Below, one piece after another: positions 21,045 to 31,283 of a DNA stretch of 64,000 nucleotides; the stretch's first letter is position 1, and each line of letters starts with the position of its first letter. The DNA is taken from positions 1 through 64,000 of the forward strand of contig NZ_BAKM01000023.1 of the NCBI RefSeq assembly GCF_000614185.1, in the 5' to 3' direction. Under the pieces are notes generated by a model. That model did no database searches and was not told the DNA's origin. It worked only from the letters and a program-made list of their open reading frames with translations. The stretch comes from Phocaeicola sartorii JCM 17136 = DSM 21941 (GTDB lineage: Bacteria; Bacteroidota; Bacteroidia; Bacteroidales; Bacteroidaceae). Made by a program: the position numbers and the translations under genes.

Positions 21045-21100
21045 GTTTTTATGAATTAAGCGTTATAGGTGGTATATATAACAGATAAACCGGAGGAAAG

Positions 21101-21946
21101 TTATTCCAGAGCGATACTTTCTACCTTTATGTCCTGCCGGCCCAAGAAGATGGAGGCGGATTCCTCGAACTTGTTTCCGCTTTCGGTAGTGAGGAAGCGG
21201 CACTTCCCTCCTTTTCCGCAGCGTGCGTCCATCTCGGGATGGCGGTCCAGATAATCGCGCAGGCTCCGGGCTACATATTCTCCTTGCGCGATGATGCGGA
21301 TATGTCCGGGGGTGAACTGTCTTATTTTATCCAGTAATAACGGATAATGGGTGCATCCCAGGATGATGGTGTCAATCATCGGGTCTTTATCCAGCAGCCG
21401 GTTGATGTGCTGTTTTACGAAATAGTCGGCTCCTTCCGACTGGTATTCGTTATTCTCTACCAGGGAAACCCACATGGGGCAGGCTTCTCCTGTCACCACA
21501 ATGTCGGGGGACAGTTTATGTATTTCCAGAAGGTAGGACTCGGACTTGATGGTACCGGCTGTGGCCAGTATGCCTACGTGCCGGCTTCGGGTGATTTCAC
21601 CTATACATTCTGCTGTGGGCCGGATGACTCCGAGTACTCTACGGGTGGCGTCCATCACCGGAAGATTGATCTGCTGGATGGTGCGTAAGGCTTTTGCCGA
21701 TGCTGTGTTACATGCCAGTATCACCAAAGGACATCCCAATTCAAAGAGTTTGCCTACTGCCTGCAAGGTGAACTCGTAAACCACTTCAAAAGAACGTGGC
21801 CCGTATGGACAGCGTGCGCTGTCTCCCAGATAGATGTAATCATATTCGGGCATCAGTCCGCGTATCTTGTCCAGAATGGTCAGACCACCGTAGCCGGAGT
21901 CGAACACACCGATAGGGCCGGTTGAAAGGGGGGAAGATGGGATCAT
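21101..21946 (-). CDS. murI: Glutamate racemase
   Basis: Converts L- to D-glutamate for peptidoglycan. Motifs: GPIGVFDSGYGGLTIL at the N-terminus, VILACNTASAKALRTI (first catalytic cysteine) and IILGCTHYPLLLDKI (second catalytic cysteine). ATG 21946 is preferred over an in-frame GTG at 21973 because the GTG lies inside the stem of the hairpin at 21968-22029 and the conserved part begins shortly after the ATG. 281 residues from this start. Confidence 0.93.
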   Translation of the reverse strand: MIPSSPLSTGPIGVFDSGYGGLTILDKIRGLMPEYDYIYLGDSARCPYGPRSFEVVYEFTLQAVGKLFELGCPLVILACNTASAKALRTIQQINLPVMDATRRVLGVIRPTAECIGEITRSRHVGILATAGTIKSESYLLEIHKLSPDIVVTGEACPMWVSLVENNEYQSEGADYFVKQHINRLLDKDPMIDTIILGCTHYPLLLDKIRQFTPGHIRIIAQGEYVARSLRDYLDRHPEMDARCGKGGKCRFLTTESGNKFEESASIFLGRQDIKVESIALE

Positions 21947-21967
21947 GGCGGTATAGCTATATAATAA

Positions 21968-22029
21968 GGGCACGGGTTACACGGATGATCACGGTGCTGA
22001 AACCTGTGAAATCTGTGTAACCCGTGCCC
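21968..22029 (-). terminator. Long stem-loop between ompH and murI
   Basis: A 19-bp inverted repeat (21968-21986 with 22011-22029, 18 of 19 matching) and a 24-base loop. It lies after the ompH stop and just before murI on the same strand, so it may be a terminator, an mRNA-stabilising hairpin or a dispersed repeat. There is no clean T-run after it in the minus direction. Confidence 0.7.
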
Positions 22030-22048
22030 GTAAAGGTCTTTAATTTAA

Positions 22049-22552
22049 TTATTTGATTCCTACTTTTGCTTTGACAGCAGCAGTTACATCTGTGGACTGC
22101 GCTTCGTTGATGTAAGGAATTTCTGTTCTGTTCAAGTCGAAGATGTAAGTATATCCACCTTCCTGGCCCACTGCTTTGATGGCGTCTTCAATTTTCTTGT
22201 AGATGGGTTCCATCATCTCAGCGTATGACTTCTGCAATTGCTGCTGGGCATCCTGCTGGAACTGCATTCCTTTTTCCTGTAATTCCTGCAATTCTTTCTG
22301 GCGTCTTTCCTGAATGTTCTTGGGAAGGTTGGCCTGTTCCTGTTGGTATTCGGTATATTTTTTGGTCAGCTCATCTGTCGCGCGTTTCATTTCATCCTCG
22401 TATTGTTTCTGCATGGCTTGGATGTCAGTTTGCGCCTTGGTGAATTCCGGCATGATGGTAAGTACATCTGTAGATTTAAGATGCCCGAATTTCTGAGCAA
22501 ATACACTCATCGGAACGATAAGTAAAAGTAGTAAAGCAATTTTCTTCAACAT
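22049..22552 (-). CDS. OmpH/Skp-family periplasmic chaperone (copy 2)
   Basis: Periplasmic holdase escorting unfolded outer membrane proteins to BamA. 167 residues, signal peptide ending SVFAQ, then GHLKSTDVLTIMPEFTKAQ and a long charged coiled-coil arm (about 45-105, rich in Glu, Lys and Gln), ending AAVKAKVGIK. It is the second of two tandem copies, downstream of bamA and the other copy. Related to but clearly diverged from its neighbour. Confidence 0.9.
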   Translation of the reverse strand: MLKKIALLLLLIVPMSVFAQKFGHLKSTDVLTIMPEFTKAQTDIQAMQKQYEDEMKRATDELTKKYTEYQQEQANLPKNIQERRQKELQELQEKGMQFQQDAQQQLQKSYAEMMEPIYKKIEDAIKAVGQEGGYTYIFDLNRTEIPYINEAQSTDVTAAVKAKVGIK

Positions 22553-22609
22553 AGTTCTATTTTTTATTAGTTATTGCAAATTTGGTTTATCGGTTGCAAA
22601 TGTAGGAAA

Positions 22610-23125
22610 TTAATTTGAATATCCTAATCTTGAGAGCACTTCATTACTGATATCAATGCTTGGAGATGCGAAAATAATACTTTGGGCGGCGCCTCTGTCC
22701 ACTACTGCCGCATATCCTTTTTGCTCTGAGATTTGTTTCACCGCTTCATAGATTTTATCTTGAATCGGGGCGATTAAGGCTTCCTGCTTTTTGGCCATTT
22801 CACCTTCGGGACCGAAGTATTTCTTTCTCAGTTCGGCTGCTTCCTTTTCTTTTGCCACAATCGCTTCTTCTTTTTGCGTCTTTTGTGCGGCCGACAGGGA
22901 AGCCGAGGCTTTCTGGTATTCCTTATACAGTGTTTCCGCTTCTTTTGCTTTCGCTTCCACCTCACTTTGATATTGTTGTGAGGCTTTATTCAGTTGGTTG
23001 TTTGCTTGTTCGTATGCGGGAATATTCTTCAGGATATATTCCATATCGATCAAGGCAAACTTTTGAGCGCTGGCTGTGAATGCACAAGCCACAAACAATA
23101 GAGATAATAGAATAGCCTTTTTCAT
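22610..23125 (-). CDS. OmpH/Skp-family periplasmic chaperone (copy 1)
   Basis: 171 residues with signal peptide ending TASAQ, then FALIDMEYILKNIPAYEQA, a charged coiled-coil arm (about 45-110), and a beta-rich end containing GYAAVVDRGAAQSIIFASP and LSRLGYSN. It follows bamA by 20 bases, so the two are cotranscribed. bamA with adjacent skp-like genes is the usual arrangement of the outer-membrane-protein assembly operon. Confidence 0.92.
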   Translation of the reverse strand: MKKAILLSLLFVACAFTASAQKFALIDMEYILKNIPAYEQANNQLNKASQQYQSEVEAKAKEAETLYKEYQKASASLSAAQKTQKEEAIVAKEKEAAELRKKYFGPEGEMAKKQEALIAPIQDKIYEAVKQISEQKGYAAVVDRGAAQSIIFASPSIDISNEVLSRLGYSN

Positions 23126-23145
23126 AATCGCTTTGTTTTTAGTTA

Positions 23146-25787
23146 TTAAAACTCTTGTCCTAAGATAAAGTGGAACTGGCTTCCGCTGTAACGGCTTGAA
23201 CCGTTGATCTTGTCGAAACCGTATGCCCAGTCAATACCCATCATACCAATCATCGGCAGGAAGATACGGACACCGACACCTGCCGAGCGTTTCAGCTGGA
23301 ACGGGTTGAACTTGCTTACGTCTGTCCATGCGTTACCTCCTTCGATGAAGCCTAGCGCATAGATACTGGTCGAGTTTTCCAGCATCAACGGGTATCTTAA
23401 CTCTGCGCCTAAACGTACGTAAGCGTAACCTTCACTACCGTAGGGGGTCAGTGAACCGTTTTCGTAACCACGCAGTGCTATGGTTTCGGAAGCATAGCTG
23501 GTGCTGTAGCCTGTCATACCGTCACCACCCATATAGAATGTTTCAAACGGTGATTTCTTGTACTTGTTATAATGACCCAGCAAACCGAATTCTGCACGTG
23601 TCATGATAACCGGGCATTTCTGGCCACCTGTGAGGGCGGTGTAGGTTTTCGATTTGAATTTCCACTTGTGGTATTCAATCCAGTTGAACATGCTGGCCGC
23701 TTCGTCATAATCATCTTTACCGTATACCGAGTAGTCCTTGTTGCTGAACAGTGAGTACGGAGGGGTCAGCTGTACGGAAGCCGAGAACTCAGAACCGCGG
23801 CGCGGGAAAATCGGGTTGTCCGTAGAGTTACGTGCCAGAGTCAGGTTCAAACTCAAATTGTTGCAGTTACCGGTTGACATATATTCTCCATTGTTCAACT
23901 TGATATACAGGTAACTCCAGTCTTTCAATATGAAACGCTGGTACGAGAGCTCGGCCGACAGCGTAAAGTAGTCATCCGGCCATCTCAGACGTTTACCCCA
24001 GCCGATGGATGCTCCATACATCTGGATGGACTTGTCGGGGTCATAGTAGGACTCATAGTTGTTGTAGCCACCACCATAATAACTACCGTAACCGCTGTAA
24101 TAATTATAGTAGTTGTTCATATAAGCAGAGTTATAGTAGTTGCTGCTGATATCTGTCTGGATGGAGTAGAAAGCCGAAACTGAGAATGAGTTCGGGCGTT
24201 TCCCGCCAAACCATGGGTCAAAGAACGATACACTATATGATTGATAGTAACTACCGTTGGTCTGTCCGCTGACGGTCAATGTCTGTCCATCGCCTTGTGG
24301 CAGGAATCCGCGATAGTTGTCACTCTTATGGAACAAGTTTGACATAGAGAAGTTCGTGAACTTCAAGCTTAACTTACCGATCACACCGGTCTGTCCCCAA
24401 CCTGCCGAGAACTCTACCTGGTCGTTTGCTTTAGATTCCAGGTTCCAGTTGATGTCTACAGTACCGTTGGTGGGATCCGGCTGGACATCCGGCTGGATGT
24501 TTTCAGGGTTGAAGTGTCCCATCTGGGCTATTTCACGATAAGAACGTTCCAAAGCTTCCTTGCTGAACAGGTCACCCGGTTTGGTTCTCAGCTCACGACG
24601 TACCACATTTTCATACAAACGGTCGTTACCGTTGATGCGCACTTTGCTGATAGAGGCCTGGGGACCTTCCTGAATACGCATTTCCAGGTCGATGGAGTCG
24701 CCGTCTATGTTCACTTCTACCGGGTCAAGGTTGTAGAACACGTATCCTTTGTTATAGTAGTAGTTGCCAATGGCGTCTTCATCACCGGTCAGACGCTCGG
24801 TCATCAATTTCTGGTTATAAACATCTCCTTTTTTCATGCGGAGCTGTTCGTTCAGCCAGTCCGAAGCGTAGATGGTGTTACCTACCCAGGTCACGTTACG
24901 CAGGTAGTATTTGTCACCTTCTTCTATTTTCATGTACACATCGACGGTACGGTCATCGTACGGAGAAATGCTGTCCACTACGATTTGGGCGTCGCGGTAA
25001 CCCAGCTCGTTGTATTTGTCGATGATATGCTGCTTGTCTTCTTCGTATTTCTCTTCAATGAATTTCTTGGTACGGAAGAGGTTGACGAGTTTGTTTTTCT
25101 CGTTTGTCTTCTTCATGACACGTTTCAATTTCTTGTCGCTCAACACTACGTTTCCGTCAATGGTGATCTGGTGGACTTTCACCTTTTCTTTCTTGTCAAT
25201 CATCACATCAACATCCACTTGGTCCTTGTTGTCGGCCAAATCACGCTCTACAATGGTTACTTCGGCATTTTTAAATCCTTTTTCATCGAAGTGCTTCTTG
25301 ATCAATATTTTGGCACGGTCTATCAAGTTGGGAGTAATCTGGCTTCCTTTTACCAGACCTAGTTTGGCCTCCAGATCTTCGCGCTCGCTTTTCTTTACCC
25401 CGTGATAACGAATGTCGGCAATACGCGGGCGTTGGGCAGGATGATTTTCAAGTAGATCTTGTCCCCGACTATTTTCTCGGCTATGATTTGTACATCCGAG
25501 AACAATCCGTGACGCCAGTAACGTTTTACGGCGGTGGTAATGTCGTCTCCCGGAACAACAATGGTCTGTCCTACTGATAGTCCTGAAAGTCCGATCAATA
25601 CATAGTCTTCATAGTTTTTTACCCCTTCTACTTTGATTCCGCCGATTTCATACTTCTTGGGTGTCCCGGAATAAAGTATGACTGGATTGTCGTTTTCTTC
25701 TACGTTTGCTTCTTGGGCGTAGCTGCCTGCTGAGAAGCAAAATAGGCATGTAAGCGTTAATAGTATAAGTGAAATACGATATAGCAT
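23146..25787 (-). CDS. bamA: Outer membrane protein assembly factor BamA (one apparent frameshift near 25437)
   Basis: Central essential subunit of the beta-barrel assembly machine. Signal peptide ending GSYAQ, then POTRA domains (IGGIKVEGVKNYEDYVLIGL, KVHQITIDGNVVLSDKKLKR, YLRNVTWVGNTIYASDWLN, SKVRINGNDRLYENVVRREL), followed by the Omp85 barrel with GLLGHYNKYKKSPFETFYMG, and ending SQFHFILGQEF. The upstream frame stops after LKIIL; the continuing frame QRPRIADIRYHGVKKSERED starts at the same place, so one base is missing. Joined length about 880 residues. Since bamA is indispensable, this break is most likely a sequence error. Confidence 0.95.
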
Positions 25788-25798
25788 TTTATCTAACT

Positions 25799-26530
25799 TT
25801 ATATTTGTTCACTGGTTTTGCCGAAACGGCGTTCTCTTTTCTGATAATCATAAATGGCTTTGCAAAACTCTTCTTCGCGGAAGTCCGGCCAGAATGTTTC
25901 ACAAAAATATAGTTCGGAATAAGCACATTGCCAAAGCAGATAGTTGCTGAGGCGTATTTCTCCTCCGGTACGTATCAGTAAATCCGGATCGGGCATATAG
26001 TTCGTGCTTAAATGCGTACTGATCAAATGGTCGTCAATGCTGTCAATGGCCAGCTTGTCGTTCTGAACCTTGGCTGCTATTTGTCTTACCGCTTCTGTTA
26101 TTTCCCATTTGGAAGAGTAGCTTAAAGCAAGTGTCAGACACATACCGGTATTGGTTGAGGTATGTTCAATGCACTGGTTCAACCGTTCCAGTACTTCTGC
26201 CGGTAATTTCGCCGTGTCACCGATGATGCGGAAACTGATGTTGTTTTTCATGAAAGTTTCTTCTTCAATGGAGTCCATCAAAAGGCTCATCAGAGCAGCG
26301 ACTTCATCTACCGGACGATTCCAGTTTTCGGTAGAGAATGTATATAGTGTCAAGTATCTGACTCCCAGTCTGGCCGCTTCTTCTGCAATGATGTGTACAG
26401 TCTCTGCACCGGCTTGGTGTCCGAAGCTGCGTACCTGTCCACGTTGTTTGGCCCATCTTCCATTTCCATCCATTATAATGGCTACATGGGCGGGGATACG
26501 GCTTTTGTTTATTTGCTCTCTATATGGCAT
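25799..26530 (-). CDS. uppS: Isoprenyl transferase (undecaprenyl diphosphate synthase)
   Basis: Cis-prenyltransferase making the C55 carrier lipid for peptidoglycan and other wall polymers. 243 residues. Signatures: [17 protein letters not shown] (catalytic aspartate), [34 protein letters not shown], and [20 protein letters not shown] followed by [15 protein letters not shown]. It precedes bamA by 11 bases and is probably the first gene of this operon. Confidence 0.95.
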   Translation of the reverse strand: MPYREQINKSRIPAHVAIIMDGNGRWAKQRGQVRSFGHQAGAETVHIIAEEAARLGVRYLTLYTFSTENWNRPVDEVAALMSLLMDSIEEETFMKNNISFRIIGDTAKLPAEVLERLNQCIEHTSTNTGMCLTLALSYSSKWEITEAVRQIAAKVQNDKLAIDSIDDHLISTHLSTNYMPDPDLLIRTGGEIRLSNYLLWQCAYSELYFCETFWPDFREEEFCKAIYDYQKRERRFGKTSEQI

Positions 26531-26563
26531 GTCGCAATCTGTTTTATATGACTCTCTTTGACT

Positions 26564-27967
26564 TTATTCTTTGGAATCGAACCCCAGCTTGTTGATTCTT
26601 CCTCTCCATACTTGTCCGCTCCGGCTCCATATTATCCATAAGAAGTTGTTCTTGTCTATGACGTAAGAATAGTTGCCGTTTGCCTGGTTATACAGATCGG
26701 TGAATTCTGTAGGGAAAAATACATATTTTGAGACCGGTTTCCATGTAACGCCTTGATCGGTTGATCCATAGAATCGGCTGAAGGCGGGAATGTCTTTGCC
26801 GAAACTTTTGCCCGGACCGCCGAAAGCGTATAGCTGGTCGTTGTAATGAATCATGGTTATATTGGCCAGCTTGGGGCAATAAAAGCTGTCGTTTGCGACT
26901 GTAGGATAATCCGCCCAACTGTTTTCTGTGGTCAGCCTGGTCCATACAGTGGAGGTTGTGTCGGTTGCAACGGGGCTTTCACCCATGAGCACTATACGGT
27001 CTATGAATTTATTGGTTACCAACGGGTAAGCTGCGTATGACGACTGATTTTCCGGGAAATTGGCCGGAACTTCTCCGCTCGTATCCCATGCCAGACCGTC
27101 TTCGCTTTCCATAAACCGGTTGTTGGTGTCTATGGCGTACAACTTGTGGTTATACTCGGAATAAACACTGGCGGTCAACTTGTTGAACCGGGCGTTAGTT
27201 CCGACTTTGCTCCAACTGTTTCCGTTGGAGGAATTGTATAAGTCATTGCCGGCAAGTATGTATAACTTGTCTCCCCATGCCATGGCGGAAGTATAGTCTG
27301 CGTTAAGCATGTCTTCAGGTAAAGTTTGTAAAGGCGTCCACGTTCCTCCATCATTGATGTGGGTGCTTGTAACAGCGACACGGTTGCCTTGCTGTGCGAA
27401 AACGTAAATATAGTCTCCTAGTGTGACGGCTTTCTGTGCCTGGATGGTGTTGTCGAAGCTGTTCCCTCTATAGCTCCATTGCAATGAGTCGGGAACTTGT
27501 TTGTGTACATTTATCTCTGCTTTGTAGATAGGTCCATAGACTCCGCTCATAGCCATCACTTTGAACTGGACCGGTTTCTCGAAGTTCAGGGAGTCGGTTT
27601 CATTCCACAGAGAATCTTTGTCTTCCGCGACAATGAAAACTCCAATCCCGTCTGACTTTATACTGACTAGGACTTTACTGATGTCTGTGCCGACGGGCAA
27701 GGAGTCTACGTTGTAGATGTGTCTTGTCTTTTGGTTGATGGCGAAAGGATACTTCGCACCGTCAACGGTGAATGTCAGCGTTGTGTCTTTCCCATTGACC
27801 TCTTTGGTGTATTGAGTCTCAATTTTATCTTTTATAGCAAAAGCGGTAATGCTTGATTCTGAACTATATTCTATTTCTACTTCGTTGTCGTCCAAGCAAG
27901 ATGTAATCATAAAAGCCGCAGCTAGCAGACTTGTGATGACAGTCAAAAACTTTATTTTCATTTGCAA
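26564..27967 (-). CDS. DUF6242-like lipoprotein with kelch-like repeats
   Basis: 467 residues with a lipoprotein signal (lipobox MITSC). An N-terminal domain (about 30-150, SSITAFAIKDKIETQYTKEV) is followed by a predicted beta-propeller: repeated W-containing strands such as DSLQWSYRGNSF, GTWTPLQTLPEDML, NGNSWSKVGTNARFNKL, and QGVTWKPVSKYVFFPTEF. I associate this arrangement with DUF6242 of Bacteroidota. The role is unknown; it is probably a surface or periplasmic binding protein. Intact. Confidence 0.7.
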   Translation of the reverse strand: MQMKIKFLTVITSLLAAAFMITSCLDDNEVEIEYSSESSITAFAIKDKIETQYTKEVNGKDTTLTFTVDGAKYPFAINQKTRHIYNVDSLPVGTDISKVLVSIKSDGIGVFIVAEDKDSLWNETDSLNFEKPVQFKVMAMSGVYGPIYKAEINVHKQVPDSLQWSYRGNSFDNTIQAQKAVTLGDYIYVFAQQGNRVAVTSTHINDGGTWTPLQTLPEDMLNADYTSAMAWGDKLYILAGNDLYNSSNGNSWSKVGTNARFNKLTASVYSEYNHKLYAIDTNNRFMESEDGLAWDTSGEVPANFPENQSSYAAYPLVTNKFIDRIVLMGESPVATDTTSTVWTRLTTENSWADYPTVANDSFYCPKLANITMIHYNDQLYAFGGPGKSFGKDIPAFSRFYGSTDQGVTWKPVSKYVFFPTEFTDLYNQANGNYSYVIDKNNFLWIIWSRSGQVWRGRINKLGFDSKE

Positions 27968-28073
27968 ATGAGTCTATTGTTACAAGTCGCAAAAGTAGGA
28001 AGATTTTTTTCTATACAGAAGTTTTGGGACAAGTTTTATATTAATTTATAGATAAACTTGCCCTTTTTCTCTG

Positions 28074-29140
28074 TCAATCAGCCTCATTTTGTCTCCGGAT
28101 TTGCGGATGGACGGCATGTGTCATTTCTCTTCCAAAGTATATTTTATTCAATTTAAAGTATTTTTTTTGAATGAAGGGTGCCTGTATCCCATTGTTCAGG
28201 CACAGTGGAGCCTTTTCTATAAAGCTTCATCCCATAAGCCGGAGTCTATGAAAGACTGTAATAAAATACTTCCACCTTCTACTAGAAGTGATTGTATTTT
28301 GTTCTGATATAGGACTTCCATGATTTGTGGCAGGATGTCTTTGCTGAAATCCAGTGGTATGTATGTTGTTAATGCATTTGGCTGGTGGTGGGATTCCCGG
28401 GTGAATACGAATGTCCTTATCCTGCCGTTGAAAAGTTCCAGATCCCGGGGTAAGGTCAGGTCTTTGTCTATGACCAGACGAAGGGGGTGCGTGCCGTACC
28501 AGTTCCGGGTGGATAAGGAGGGGTTGTCGAGTAATGCCGTGCGGCGCCCCACCAATATGGCGTCGTGTTCGGCGCGTTTCTTGTGTGCCAGCAGGCTGGT
28601 CAGCGGACTGGATAGTATGACCGGTTTTCCTTCTGTGCGGTTCATGTCGATAAAGCCATCGGCGGATTCTGCCCATTTCAAGGTTATGTATGGGCGTTTG
28701 AACGTGTGGAATGTAATGAAACGTCTTATCAGGTGCCGGCATTCTTCCTCTAATACTCCTACGGTCACTTCGATACCGGCTTTGCGCAGCTTCTCGATTC
28801 CTCTGCCGGCTACCATGGAAAACGGGTCCATGCAGCCTATGACGACTTTTGGGATTCTCTTTTCTATAATCAGATCGGCGCAGGGAGGGGTCTTCCCATA
28901 GTGGGAGCATGGTTCCAGGCTTACGTAAATGGTGGATTCCTTCAAGAGATTTTCGTCTTTGACGGAACGTATGGCGTTTACTTCGGCATGCGCCTCTCCG
29001 CAACGGATGTGGTATCCTTCTCCGATGATGGTGTCGTGGTGCACAATGACAGCGCCTACCATCGGGTTGGGGGCTGTGTTGCAGAGCCCGTTGTATGCCA
29101 GTTGCAGGCAGCGGGAAATATATTTTTCATCTTTTGTCAT
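28074..29140 (-). CDS. ribD: Bifunctional riboflavin deaminase/reductase RibD (one apparent frameshift near 28226)
   Basis: Two consecutive steps of riboflavin synthesis: deamination of the pyrimidine and reduction of its ribose. N-terminal deaminase with GEAHAEVNAIRSVKD and SLEPCSHYGKTPPCADLI (zinc ligands), and C-terminal reductase with ITLKWAESADGFIDMNR, HDAILVGRRTALLDNP and SLLVEGGSILLQSFIDSGLW. The long frame ends early at 28217. One base restored in the T-run (TTT to TTTT) continues FIEKAPLCLNNGIQAPFIQK to TGA at 28074-28076. Joined length about 355 residues, usual for the family. Divergent from prmC. Confidence 0.93.
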
Positions 29141-29160
29141 AACGATCTTGTTTAAATTCT

Positions 29161-29168
29161 TACTTTTG
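29161..29168 (+). promoter_or_regulatory. -7 element for the prmC operon
   Basis: TACTTTTG matches TAnnTTTG, 17 bases upstream of the prmC start at 29185, within the 44-base gap to divergent ribD. Confidence 0.6.
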
Positions 29169-29184
29169 CATATAAAATGACATT

Positions 29185-30021
29185 ATGAATCCTGTTGTAT
29201 CTTACATAAAACAAACCTTGCAGGGATATTATCCCGATTCTGAACTTGTGCCTATGGCTAAGTTGCTGCTTACACAAGTTTTCGGCATGTCTGTTGTTGA
29301 ATTGTATGCAGGCAAAGATACTACTTTTTCAGTGAATGAGCAGAAACGGTTGGATGATATTCTGGTCCGTCTGCAAAAACTGGAACCTATTCAATATATA
29401 ATAGGTAGGGAAGAGTTTTATGGTCTTACCTTTGAGGTGAATGAACACGTGTTGATTCCACGCCCGGAAACGGGGGAGTTGGTGGATTGGGTGATACGGG
29501 AACATAAGCATGGCCGGGTTAAAATATTGGATATTGGTACGGGAAGCGGCTGCATCGCTGTCTCTCTGGCAAAGAATCTGGAAGCGGCGGAGGTTGTTTC
29601 ATGGGATGTCTCGGAAAAGGCGTTGCAGGTTGCGGAGCGTAATTGTAGACGGAATGGGGTTCGTGTGACGCTTGAACGAAGGAATGTGCTGCTTGCTTCT
29701 CCTGCCGGTGAGCGGTTTGATGTCATTGTCAGCAACCCACCTTATATTACAGAAAAGGAGAAGGCGGATATGAGTGCTAATGTGTTGGAATGGGAGCCGA
29801 AGTTGGCTTTGTTTGTGCCGGATGACAACCCTTTGTTGTTTTATCGGAAAATAGCGGAGCTGGGCAGAGATATGCTGGTGCCTGGCGGAAGGCTTTACTT
29901 TGAGATTAATCGGGAGTATGGCGGGCAAACGGTGGATATGCTGGCTGGTTTGGAATATAAAAATATAGAATTGAGGAAAGATATCTTTCAAAATGACAGA
30001 ATGATAAAAGCGGAAAGATGA
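29185..30021 (+). CDS. prmC: Peptide chain release factor N5-glutamine methyltransferase
   Basis: Methylates the GGQ glutamine of release factors RF1 and RF2. 278 residues: an N-terminal helical domain (about 1-95, IQYIIGREEFYGLTFEVNEH and LIPRPETGELVDWV), then a Rossmann-like methyltransferase with VKILDIGTGSGCIAVSLAKN and the diagnostic VSNPPYITEKEKADM. Intact, first gene of a run with recX and the comF-like gene. Confidence 0.95.
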   Translation: MNPVVSYIKQTLQGYYPDSELVPMAKLLLTQVFGMSVVELYAGKDTTFSVNEQKRLDDILVRLQKLEPIQYIIGREEFYGLTFEVNEHVLIPRPETGELVDWVIREHKHGRVKILDIGTGSGCIAVSLAKNLEAAEVVSWDVSEKALQVAERNCRRNGVRVTLERRNVLLASPAGERFDVIVSNPPYITEKEKADMSANVLEWEPKLALFVPDDNPLLFYRKIAELGRDMLVPGGRLYFEINREYGGQTVDMLAGLEYKNIELRKDIFQNDRMIKAER

Positions 30022-30022
30022 G

Positions 30023-30508
30023 ATGAAAGGAGAATTAAGTGAGAATGAGTTGAGGTATAAGGCGGAAGCGTATTGTTCCTCGATGGAACGTTGTGTGGCG
30101 GATGTGGAGACTAAATTGTCGCAATGGGGGGCGGCTCCGGAAATGATGGAGACAATCGTCAGGCATTTGCAAGATGAGAGATACATTGACCAGAAGCGTT
30201 TTTGCTCGGCTTTTGTGCGTGATAAATACCGTTTTAATCAATGGGGCAGGGTGAAAATCAGTCAGGCTTTGCGCATGAAGAAGATCCCTGCGGATGTTAT
30301 AGCCGAAGGGCTGGAGGAGATAGATGAACAGGAATATATGGAGATTCTGTCCGGCTTGATCGAGCAGAAAAGAAGAAGTGTGAAAGCATGTACGGAATAC
30401 GAGCGGAATGGGAAATTGATTCGTTTTGCTGTTGGTAAAGGATTTGAAATGGAGGCTGTCTGCCGTTGTGTAAAGCAGGCCGGAGGAGATGATGTCTATC
30501 TGGACTGA
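30023..30508 (+). CDS. recX: Regulatory protein RecX
   Basis: Modulator of RecA filament activity. 161 residues made of three-helix repeats: VETKLSQWGAAPEMMETIVR, ERYIDQKRFCSAFVRDKYRF and WGRVKISQALRMKKIPADVI. The start is one base after the prmC stop, and the 3' end overlaps the next gene by 20 bases, indicating a tight operon. Confidence 0.92.
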   Translation: MKGELSENELRYKAEAYCSSMERCVADVETKLSQWGAAPEMMETIVRHLQDERYIDQKRFCSAFVRDKYRFNQWGRVKISQALRMKKIPADVIAEGLEEIDEQEYMEILSGLIEQKRRSVKACTEYERNGKLIRFAVGKGFEMEAVCRCVKQAGGDDVYLD

Positions 30509-31184
30509 TCTTTGGAATTTGTTTTTTCCGCGTAGTTGCCTGCTTTGTGGACGGCAGCTGGTGACGGGAGAAAGAGTGCTTTGCCTGAAATGTTTGTCAG
30601 GACTTCCGCGCACTCGATTCCATTTATGGAAAGATAATGCTGTGGAATGTAATTTCTGGGGGAAAATACCGGTGGAACATGCCACTTCTTTTCTCTTTTA
30701 TACAAAAGGAGGGAATGTCCGACAGTTGTTGTACGAACTGAAATATCATGGTAATCAGGAAGTGGGGGAGGTGATGGGACGGGTGATGGCGTCCGAACTG
30801 ATGCATTCCCATTTTTTCGATGGGATAGATCTGATTGTCCCTGTCCCGTTGCATCAACGTAAAAAACGTTTGAGGGGGTATAATCAAAGTGAGTGTCTGG
30901 CACGGGGAATTTCGGTGGTGACAGGTATTCCGATGGATACTGAAATCGTGATAAGGAACAGGTGTAATGATACACAGACGCATAAAGGACAATATGCAAG
31001 ATGGGAAAACGTGCGAAATTTGTTTGCCTGTATTTCTCCCGACGGACTGAGGGGAAAGCACCTCCTGCTGGTGGATGATGTGCTGACAACAGGGGCTACG
31101 GTTGTTTCCTGCGCCGATGCCTTTCGTGACATACCCGGGTTGCGTATCAGTGTGCTTACTTTGGCGTTGGCAGGGGAATCCTGA
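30489..31184 (+). CDS. ComF-family phosphoribosyltransferase-like protein
   Basis: 231 residues. N-terminal zinc-ribbon-like cysteine pairs (FFPRSCLLCGRQL and RVLCLKCLSGLP), a middle part with LYELKYHGNQEVGEVMG and DLIVPVPLHQRKKRLRGYNQ, and the PRPP-binding loop LLLVDDVLTTGATVVSC. The family is linked to DNA uptake in competent bacteria, but in Bacteroidales its role is not settled. ATG 30489 or 30492 can serve as start; both overlap recX. Confidence 0.92.
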   Translation: MMSIWTDLWNLFFPRSCLLCGRQLVTGERVLCLKCLSGLPRTRFHLWKDNAVECNFWGKIPVEHATSFLFYTKGGNVRQLLYELKYHGNQEVGEVMGRVMASELMHSHFFDGIDLIVPVPLHQRKKRLRGYNQSECLARGISVVTGIPMDTEIVIRNRCNDTQTHKGQYARWENVRNLFACISPDGLRGKHLLLVDDVLTTGATVVSCADAFRDIPGLRISVLTLALAGES

Positions 31185-31247
31185 TAACAACAACTATTTT
31201 TTAGAAAAATACCTTGTCCGATTTTTCATTATCTCGATGTATTTCTA

Positions 31248-31255
31248 TATTTTTG
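31248..31255 (+). promoter_or_regulatory. -7 element for pyrE
   Basis: TATTTTTG matches TAnnTTTG and lies 28 bases upstream of the pyrE start, in the 99-base gap after the comF-like gene. Confidence 0.55.
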
Positions 31256-31283
31256 CACAATATTTATCAGATATAGTTGAGTT

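Noticed and set aside
22049..23125. Tandem ompH pair as a recent duplication artefact
   Set aside because: The two proteins are clearly diverged in sequence, and two skp-like genes next to bamA are usual in this group.
24514..25362. 282-residue plus-strand frame rich in Val, Phe and His
   Set aside because: Antisense to bamA; composition is the typical complement of Lys/Asp-rich coding sequence.
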